Source: Treponema sp.
Lineage (GTDB): Bacteria; Spirochaetota; Spirochaetia; Treponematales; Treponemataceae
Length of the DNA stretch: 17,388 nucleotides
Direction: 5' to 3'
Assembly: GCA_003447785.1 (NCBI GenBank)
Contig: DLYJ01000108.1
Location: 1 to 17,388 of the forward strand
Below, in pieces: positions 11,975-17,388 of this stretch (positions within the stretch are counted from its first letter, which is position 1; every line of letters starts with the position of its first letter). The position numbers and the translations under genes are program-made. The notes below the pieces were generated by a model that was not told the origin of the DNA, did not search any database, and saw nothing but the letters and a program-made list of their open reading frames with translations.

Positions 11975-13864
11975 ATGGATTTCAAGGAATCAAAACTAGA
12001 TAAGTCTTATTTATCGAATAGAACTGAAGTGATATTTTTTACATTGACAGCATTTTTCCTTTTAGCAGGTACAGTTTTAATTGCCTTCTCAAATGCTTTC
12101 ATTCCGTATTTGTACGAATTCTTTTCCAAAACTGTATTTCATCGTGAGTTTTCAATCGATAAGTGGCTTCCGACCTTACAGTCTTTTGTCCTGATTCCGA
12201 TTTTTCTTGTGCTTTTTGTCAATGCTATTGTTTTTCATAAGCATACCGACCGTGTAAAGATATTTTATATTGCTGCGCTTCTTTTGTGCATTGCATTTCT
12301 TGTTACATATACTGTTCTTGTATCTATGCACAAGTTTATTGACGCAGACCTTTCTTCTGAAACGCTGCTTGCCCTGGAATGTGTGCGGGAAAAATCACTG
12401 GTTCCGCTCGGCTGGGGATATTCCACAGAAATCCGTCTTTTGAATACGCAGCTGATTTCAGCTCCTTTGTTTGTCTTTATAAAGAGTTGGGATGTAGTCC
12501 GTGCACTTACATCGCTTGTTTCATGCGCGATTTTGTCGCTTTCCTGTTGGTTTTTGCTTTCAAAGGCTGGTGTTAAAAAGACATGGCTTAAGCTACTCGG
12601 TGCTGCTTTTGTTTCATGTCCTTGGTCGTCCCTACAGTTTTATGTCATTGGCTGGGGGAATTATTATATTCCGCACATCGTACTTGGGTTCCTTACGCTG
12701 TCGATTTTTATTCCTATAGCGAATGGAACAACCGGAAACCGTAAGCGTTCAATTGCCATTTTTTATCTGCTTGCTTTTGTGAGTGGACTTTCGACAATCC
12801 GCTATATACTGATTTATCAGTTTCCTCTTGCACTGGCGGTTGCAATTCTTTCTGTCCGAAGAAAAGAGCGTTTTGTTCCTGTTACGCTGTCAGAACTCAA
12901 ACAGTGTTTCTGGGAAAACAAAGTCGTCAGAACGACTCTAATCGCACTTTTTTTGAGCGGGGCAGGCTATGTCTTTAATAATGCTGTCCTGCAGCGCCTG
13001 TATAATTTCTCGCAGTGGAATGATGTAACGTTCAATCACTTCGGCGATGTGAGTCTCTTAAAGCTCCTTACGACCATTCTGCGTGCATTCGGTTATCAGG
13101 AAAACGTGGCTGTTTTTACGCCGAGCGGCGTTATAAATGTTTGTGTCTATATAGCAGTTGTCTTTTTTGTTGTAAACATGATTGCTTCTCTTAAGGCAAA
13201 GCTTCCGTTCGAAAAATCGCTGATCTTGGTATTTTCCATTTGTACAATAGCATTCAATACATTCCTCTATTATCACACTGAATTTATTGGCCGTTACTAC
13301 ATTACGGTACTTGCATATATGATACCATGTGTGATTATTTTTATCGATAGTTCGGAACTGGGATATATTAAACGTTATTGTGTCGGAACCGGTTTTGCCC
13401 TTTGTATTTTTGTTTCGTCTTATACTTCTACTCAGGATTATCTTACGCGTGATTTTAATATAGATTTGTATCCTGTAATGGACTTTCTTAAAGAAAAAGT
13501 TGCTTCTGATCCCGATTACAGCTTCGGTTACAGTACCTTTGATTTTGCGAATCTGATTACCTACTTTACGAACGAGAAGATTGAGGTCGCGACCGTAAAA
13601 AAAGCCCGGAAATATGTTCCGGAACTGGGTGGAAAAGTTGACTGCCTTCCCGATAAGTTTACGAAAGGCACCTGGCTTACACCTCTGCGTTACAACCGCG
13701 AATCTCACAGCGGAAAAGTGTTTTTGATGCTTTCTGAACCGTTGTACAGATACTCTGCCGACAATGCTGTTTTTAAGAATGGCAGGGAAGTGTACAACGA
13801 CGGAAAATTCCTCGTGTTCGAATATGCAAGCCAGGCTGCTTTTAAATCTTCATTTGGAAGATGA
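11975..13864 (+). CDS. Multi-spanning membrane protein, GT-C glycosyltransferase-like
   Basis: Hydrophobic protein of 629 residues with about ten to twelve predicted membrane segments between residues ~17 and ~480 and a soluble C-terminal region (~480-629) probably outside the membrane. The first long loop after membrane segments has an acidic DAD motif (Asp123-Asp125, in FIDADLSSETLLALE), the place where GT-C enzymes carry their catalytic acidic residues. GT-C enzymes use polyprenyl-phosphate sugars on the periplasmic side. It begins three bases after the ArnC/GtrB-like gene, with GGAGAGAG at about 11960-11967 as ribosome site, so a role as the transferase that uses that gene's product fits, as in Gtr-type three-gene systems. 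I do not recognise a specific family; an O-unit polymerase is an alternative. Confidence 0.72.
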   Translation: MDFKESKLDKSYLSNRTEVIFFTLTAFFLLAGTVLIAFSNAFIPYLYEFFSKTVFHREFSIDKWLPTLQSFVLIPIFLVLFVNAIVFHKHTDRVKIFYIAALLLCIAFLVTYTVLVSMHKFIDADLSSETLLALECVREKSLVPLGWGYSTEIRLLNTQLISAPLFVFIKSWDVVRALTSLVSCAILSLSCWFLLSKAGVKKTWLKLLGAAFVSCPWSSLQFYVIGWGNYYIPHIVLGFLTLSIFIPIANGTTGNRKRSIAIFYLLAFVSGLSTIRYILIYQFPLALAVAILSVRRKERFVPVTLSELKQCFWENKVVRTTLIALFLSGAGYVFNNAVLQRLYNFSQWNDVTFNHFGDVSLLKLLTTILRAFGYQENVAVFTPSGVINVCVYIAVVFFVVNMIASLKAKLPFEKSLILVFSICTIAFNTFLYYHTEFIGRYYITVLAYMIPCVIIFIDSSELGYIKRYCVGTGFALCIFVSSYTSTQDYLTRDFNIDLYPVMDFLKEKVASDPDYSFGYSTFDFANLITYFTNEKIEVATVKKARKYVPELGGKVDCLPDKFTKGTWLTPLRYNRESHSGKVFLMLSEPLYRYSADNAVFKNGREVYNDGKFLVFEYASQAAFKSSFGR

Positions 13865-13875
13865 TGAATTTATTT

Positions 13876-13890
13876 GGTAACTTGATTACC
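13876..13890. terminator. Weak hairpin between converging genes
   Basis: GGTAA (13876-13880) and TTACC (13886-13890) form a five-base stem with loop CTTGA in the 34 bp between the stops of the two converging membrane-protein genes. G-T pairs could extend it slightly. No clear T-run follows on either strand, so terminator function is uncertain. Confidence 0.3.
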
Positions 13891-13898
13891 GGATAGAT

Positions 13899-15686
13899 TT
13901 AACGCTTTTCAATCAGTTCTTCTTTGAAAACTCTGAAGCCGTTTTCGTCTTTTACATGGGTAAGATACCAGAAACTTCCTGTGCAGATTTCTTCTGCCTG
14001 TTCTTCCGTATCTGAAAAATAGACTGACTGATTGTCTTTCAGATACGGAAGAACAGATGGATAAACACAATCGTGGCTGATAACGATGGGATTTTCTTCG
14101 TCTTTGAGGAATTCTGCATTAAGCACCGCTTCATCGGCATCGTTCAAATGTCTGATTTTTGTGAAATTCTGCTGCGATGGAAAGACATTTTTTAGCGTCA
14201 AAAGCACAACGCAGAGTTGAAGAGCATAGACAGCATATCGCAAGCCTTTCTTATTTGTGTCAATAATCAGAGAAAAAGAAAGCAAGGGGAAAACTGGGGC
14301 AACATAGCGGAGTGCTTTCAGCGGAGAAATATACAGCACGAGAAAACAGAATAGTAATGAACAGGCGAAAATGACAGTGTGGGTTGCATTCTCTGTTTTA
14401 TTTCTGATGCAAAGAAATCTTCCAGCAGCTGCAAAAATAATCATTACTATCAGATTGAACATATTTTCTGAAACAAAGTCATTAAGTTTAAGAATTGTGT
14501 ATGTGAAATTTTTTAATGCGGAATTCCCAATTTCAGAGAAAGCCTCTGCTCCTCTGCCTGCAAAAAAACCAGTTCCATAATTCAAATAGAAACATTTCGT
14601 CAAAAGTAATCCCGTGAAAACTGTACAAAGCAAAAAAAGAGACAGGTTATACTCTTTTTTGCGTATTGAAAGATACAAAAGTACAAGCCCAAGAATACCA
14701 AGGTAGAGCACAGAGAAATAATCCGTGGAGAAGAGGACTGCACAGACAATGCTTGTACGAATAAAGTTCGTTTTGGTCGTGATTTCTCTATCTGACTTTA
14801 TGTTTTTATAATAAAACACAAACAGGTATGTGAACAGAATTAATACTGTTTCCTGCAACGCATACGAGCGCATGAAAACAGAAAGACCGATAGTGGTAGG
14901 ATTCAAAAAGGCGAAGGTAATGAGCAGGACCTTTGTTAGCTTATTGTCTGTTAATTCAGAAATCAGCAAATAGAAGAAATAAAATGCGATGCAGAAGAAA
15001 ATAAAATTCAGTAGTCCTGCGCGGATAAATGTCGTCTTAAAATCTGAGGACTTGAAGCCCGTGAACCAGATTCGGGAAAGGTATATGAACAGATTGTTGT
15101 ATGCGGTGTCCTTGTTGTAAACCCAGAGGTGTAATAAATCTCTGACAGTGTCTTTTATTGATGCATCGTCAAAGAAAATTGCGTCTTTGATTTCTTTTCC
15201 GGTATATAACCGTCCTTTCTCAAAATCTTTTCCGCTCCATAAGCCGTATTCATTTTGTGTGACGATGGATATTCCATACATCTCGTCAATATGGAATGTT
15301 TGCTTTTGGTTCAGCCAGTAAAAACGAATCCCTGAAATGGTCAAAAAAAGCATAAGAAGAACGAGTGTATATCTGCTCATCTTTCTGTTTTCACAGACGG
15401 GATGTACAGTGAAAGTGGGCGTGTTTTCTTTGTCAACATTTGAGAATTTGACAAAATTGAGTAGAATAAAGAGCGCTCCGAATACTGTGAACAGAATAAT
15501 ATTCCCATAAAGAACACCTTTAAGCTTTGCAAGTTTCGCAATGGTGAGATTGGGCTTAAATGTTTTGAGAACATCAAGAATTCTTACGGCAATCAAGTCA
15601 GTGCATGCACAGAGAAATGCGATGGCAATGAGGAAACTGATGACAGAAAGGACTGTAAGTATGATTCGTTTTTTTGTATTAGTCAT
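13899..15686 (-). CDS. GT-C glycosyltransferase-like integral membrane protein
   Basis: Integral membrane protein of 595 residues with about eleven or twelve hydrophobic segments. A TM-flanked loop carries FHIDEMYGIS with the acidic pair Asp134-Glu135, matching the catalytic loop-1 motif of GT-C enzymes such as ArnT and PMT; further on, LKALRYVAPVFPLLS resembles the family's RY..P.FP element. The last ~110 residues are soluble and probably extracytoplasmic. The chosen start at 15686 shares ATGA with the upstream glycosyltransferase gene and has GGAAC at normal spacing; an ATG at 15725 would overlap that gene by 43 bases and is less likely. It is expected to move a sugar from a polyprenyl-phosphate carrier to an external acceptor. 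Donor and acceptor are unknown. Confidence 0.75.
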   Translation of the reverse strand: MTNTKKRIILTVLSVISFLIAIAFLCACTDLIAVRILDVLKTFKPNLTIAKLAKLKGVLYGNIILFTVFGALFILLNFVKFSNVDKENTPTFTVHPVCENRKMSRYTLVLLMLFLTISGIRFYWLNQKQTFHIDEMYGISIVTQNEYGLWSGKDFEKGRLYTGKEIKDAIFFDDASIKDTVRDLLHLWVYNKDTAYNNLFIYLSRIWFTGFKSSDFKTTFIRAGLLNFIFFCIAFYFFYLLISELTDNKLTKVLLITFAFLNPTTIGLSVFMRSYALQETVLILFTYLFVFYYKNIKSDREITTKTNFIRTSIVCAVLFSTDYFSVLYLGILGLVLLYLSIRKKEYNLSLFLLCTVFTGLLLTKCFYLNYGTGFFAGRGAEAFSEIGNSALKNFTYTILKLNDFVSENMFNLIVMIIFAAAGRFLCIRNKTENATHTVIFACSLLFCFLVLYISPLKALRYVAPVFPLLSFSLIIDTNKKGLRYAVYALQLCVVLLTLKNVFPSQQNFTKIRHLNDADEAVLNAEFLKDEENPIVISHDCVYPSVLPYLKDNQSVYFSDTEEQAEEICTGSFWYLTHVKDENGFRVFKEELIEKR

Positions 15687-16846
15687 TTTATCAGTTCCAA
15701 GAATTTTGCGGTAATATTCTCCCATTTCCGTTCAGATAAATCAAAAGAATAACCGCAAGATTTTTGCTCAATTGCTTTGCGAACTGCTGCAATAAAATCA
15801 TCGTAAGTGTAAGTGACTGTGACTCCCGCGTCAGTTAGTTTTGGCGTGTCGCAGTATGCTACGATCGGCTTTTTTGCCGCCATTGCCTGATAATATTTCG
15901 CCGTAATCCCCAGCGGGCGATTCTTATAGAAATCCGTAACATACGGCACCATGACGACCGAGCAATTTGTAATCCACGCAGGCACGTCTTTTGGCGGAAT
16001 ACCCGGAACATAAAAGAAATTTTTGCAAGTCTTTACTTTTTCCTGTATCTCCGCGCTCGGATAATTAGGGCAAACGACAATGTAATTAAAATTTTCGTCC
16101 GCATCTGCCGCCTTAAAAAGCAAATCCCATTCCACTTCCCACGCACCGACATACAGTACCGTGTTTCCTTTTTGCAAAAGCTCTGGAACCGGATATTTTT
16201 TCTCATAGCTTTCGATGTCAACGCCATTAGAAAGGAGCGTGTATTTTATCGTTCTGTCAAAATCTGGAATCTTGCGTTTGTATAAATCCAGCCCTTCCTG
16301 ATTTACGATTATGTTCAAATCGGCTTTTTTCATCATATGCGTTTCATTTTTGACATAGCGGCTCAAAGCACCATCATACATGAGCGGGTCGCTTGGGCGG
16401 TAAATCATTTTTGCGTTCGGGTACATTTTTTTGAGCTGATCAACAAAAATCATTCCGTCAGAACTTTCAAAAACAAAAACGTCCGTTCCGTCAAACCATT
16501 TTTTTGCAAACTTTTTGAACGATGCAAAAGAAAAACGCTCCAGAGCATTCATCATGCCGTCAGAAAGAATCTTGTTTGCACTGTTAGGAAGCTTGAAGGT
16601 TGGGAAGGTGATGTTTGTAAGAGACTGCCCGGCAACTTCATATTTAATTCCTTTCTGCAGCTCTTTTATTGTTTTGTAATTGTAAAGCTCTTGATGCATA
16701 AAATAGCTGTAATAAGGGCGGGGAAAACTGAAAAAGACAACTTCAATTCCTGCATTGCAGGCCGCTTCCGCAAATTTATGAAAGCCCCCCAGTCGGTTTG
16801 ACTTCCAGTTATGTCCGGTAATGAAGTTTATTTTTTTTAATGACAT
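15683..16846 (-). CDS. GT-B glycosyltransferase (GT1/GT4-like, possibly GumK/TuaH-related)
   Basis: Soluble glycosyltransferase of 387 residues. The N-terminal acceptor domain starts NFITGHNWKSNRLGGFHKFA (7-26) and VVFFSFPRP (36-44), reminiscent of GumK-like glucuronosyltransferases. The donor domain has LLSNGVD (204-210), VLYVGAWEVEW (230-240) and NRPLGITAKYYQAMAAKKPI (309-328), a stretch like that of TuaH-type enzymes. It lies one base after the stop of ugd, whose product is UDP-glucuronate, and has an AAGGG ribosome site. Together these make a uronic-acid transferase a reasonable hypothesis, but neither donor nor linkage is shown by the sequence. It is coupled by ATGA to the GT-C gene after it. 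Confidence 0.8.
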   Translation of the reverse strand: MSLKKINFITGHNWKSNRLGGFHKFAEAACNAGIEVVFFSFPRPYYSYFMHQELYNYKTIKELQKGIKYEVAGQSLTNITFPTFKLPNSANKILSDGMMNALERFSFASFKKFAKKWFDGTDVFVFESSDGMIFVDQLKKMYPNAKMIYRPSDPLMYDGALSRYVKNETHMMKKADLNIIVNQEGLDLYKRKIPDFDRTIKYTLLSNGVDIESYEKKYPVPELLQKGNTVLYVGAWEVEWDLLFKAADADENFNYIVVCPNYPSAEIQEKVKTCKNFFYVPGIPPKDVPAWITNCSVVMVPYVTDFYKNRPLGITAKYYQAMAAKKPIVAYCDTPKLTDAGVTVTYTYDDFIAAVRKAIEQKSCGYSFDLSERKWENITAKFLELIK

Positions 16847-16847
16847 T

Positions 16848-17388
16848 CTAATCCCTTGAGAATAAATCCCTGGTGTATACCTTTTCCCTGCAGTCAGCTA
16901 AATCATCAGACATGCGGTTTGCAAGAATTACGTCGCAGTTTTTCTTGAAAACGGACAAATCGTGTTCTACCTTGAAATGCTCAAAATCATTAGATGTAAG
17001 AGTAGGCTCGTAAATCACAACATCAACGCCTTCTCCGCGAAGAATTTTCATAATATCCTGAATAGAGCTCTGACGGAAATTGTCACTGTTTGCCTTCATA
17101 GTGAGGCGGTAGATTCCAACAGTGTTTGGTTTTGATGAAAGAATCTGATGAGCAATGAATTCTTTTCGCGTTCGGTTTGAATCGACAATGGCCTGAATTA
17201 AGTTTTGTGGAACAGAGTTAAAGTTTGCAAGCAGCTGCTTGGTGTCCTTTGGAAGACAGTAGCCGCCATATCCGAAGGAAGGGTTGTTGTAGAAGTCTCC
17301 GATGCGGGGGTCAAGGCTGATTCCCTGGATAATCTGCTTTGTGTTTAAGCCTCTGACTTCTGCATAGGTGTCAAGCTCGTTGAAGTAG
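16848..17388 (-). CDS. ugd: UDP-glucose 6-dehydrogenase, C-terminal part (N-terminus outside window)
   Basis: The last 179 residues of an NAD-dependent enzyme that oxidises UDP-glucose to UDP-glucuronate in two steps. The visible part starts in the central helix ([15 protein letters not shown]), continues through [18 protein letters not shown] and the catalytic cysteine of [10 protein letters not shown] (codon 17256-17258), and then the C-terminal UDP-binding domain ([43 protein letters not shown]). It closely resembles E. coli Ugd as I recall it, which separates it from the ManNAc dehydrogenase WecC. The true start lies beyond position 17388; an internal ATG at 17099 is not a gene start because the reading frame is open to the edge. 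It ends one base before the GT-B gene. Confidence 0.93.
   Translation of the reverse strand, partial: YFNELDTYAEVRGLNTKQIIQGISLDPRIGDFYNNPSFGYGGYCLPKDTKQLLANFNSVPQNLIQAIVDSNRTRKEFIAHQILSSKPNTVGIYRLTMKANSDNFRQSSIQDIMKILRGEGVDVVIYEPTLTSNDFEHFKVEHDLSVFKKNCDVILANRMSDDLADCREKVYTRDLFSRD

Noticed and set aside
13058..13708. Open frame of 216 codons on the minus strand
   Set aside because: It lies wholly antisense to the 629-residue membrane protein, is rich in K/N/R from reversed hydrophobic codons, and has no recognisable motif or ribosome site.
15687..15725. Upstream ATG at 15725 for the GT-C gene
   Set aside because: It would overlap the preceding gene by 43 bases; ATG 15686 gives the ATGA coupling used repeatedly in this locus and has a ribosome site.
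16848..17099. A separate 83-residue gene starting at ATG 17099
   Set aside because: The frame is open to the window edge with continuous Ugd motifs upstream, so this is only the C-terminal tail of ugd.

Overview
The window is a dense surface-polysaccharide / glycoconjugate biosynthesis locus of a bacterium with moderate GC (short stretches sampled by eye range from about 28% to 57% GC). Family-level resemblance (LicC-type cytidylyltransferase fusions, E. coli-like wecE and ugd, AT-rich spacers) makes a treponeme-like spirochete my best guess, but no marker gene is present and this is low confidence. No rRNA, tRNA, CRISPR array, insertion sequence or phage gene was seen. There is no gene-free stretch over 300 bases; the longest gap is 151 bp (9713-9863).

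Layout: three transcription units. (A) Leftward unit, 9712 down past position 1: a pair of tiny EamA/SMR-type membrane proteins; a very large YidC-like + sulfatase-fold fusion; a TagB/TagF-type CDP-alditol phosphotransferase-like protein; a LicC-type nucleotidyltransferase fused to a degenerate aminotransferase domain; two GT4 glycosyltransferases; and a polyprenyl-phosphate sugar-1-phosphate transferase cut by the window edge. The block from the fusion gene to the second GT4 is linked by ATGA or TAATG stop/start overlaps. (B) Rightward unit, 9864-13864: wecE (dTDP-4-amino-4,6-dideoxygalactose aminotransferase), an ArnC/GtrB-type GT2 and a GT-C-like multi-spanning membrane protein. (C) Leftward unit entering from the right edge, 17388 to 13899: ugd (3' part), a GT-B glycosyltransferase and a second GT-C-like membrane protein. 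Units B and C converge at about 13880; A and B diverge from the 9713-9863 spacer.

How it may work together (inference): the polyprenyl glycosylphosphotransferase primes a repeat unit on undecaprenyl phosphate, and the GT4 enzymes and the ugd-linked GT-B extend it (ugd supplies UDP-glucuronate). A second branch resembles Und-P-monosaccharide systems: WecE makes a dTDP-amino-sugar, the GT2 could load a sugar on undecaprenyl phosphate, the SMR-like pair could flip it, and a GT-C protein could transfer it outside the membrane. A third branch (cytidylyltransferase fusion, CDP-alditol phosphotransferase, YidC/sulfatase fusion) looks like a system adding phospho-substituents or a teichoic-like chain.

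The points most worth a second look are the YidC-like/sulfatase fusion that lacks the insertase arginine, the nucleotidyltransferase carrying a dead aminotransferase remnant, an 8-G tract inside wecE where gain or loss of one G gives early termination, and two promoters placed so close to their start codons that the transcripts may be leaderless.
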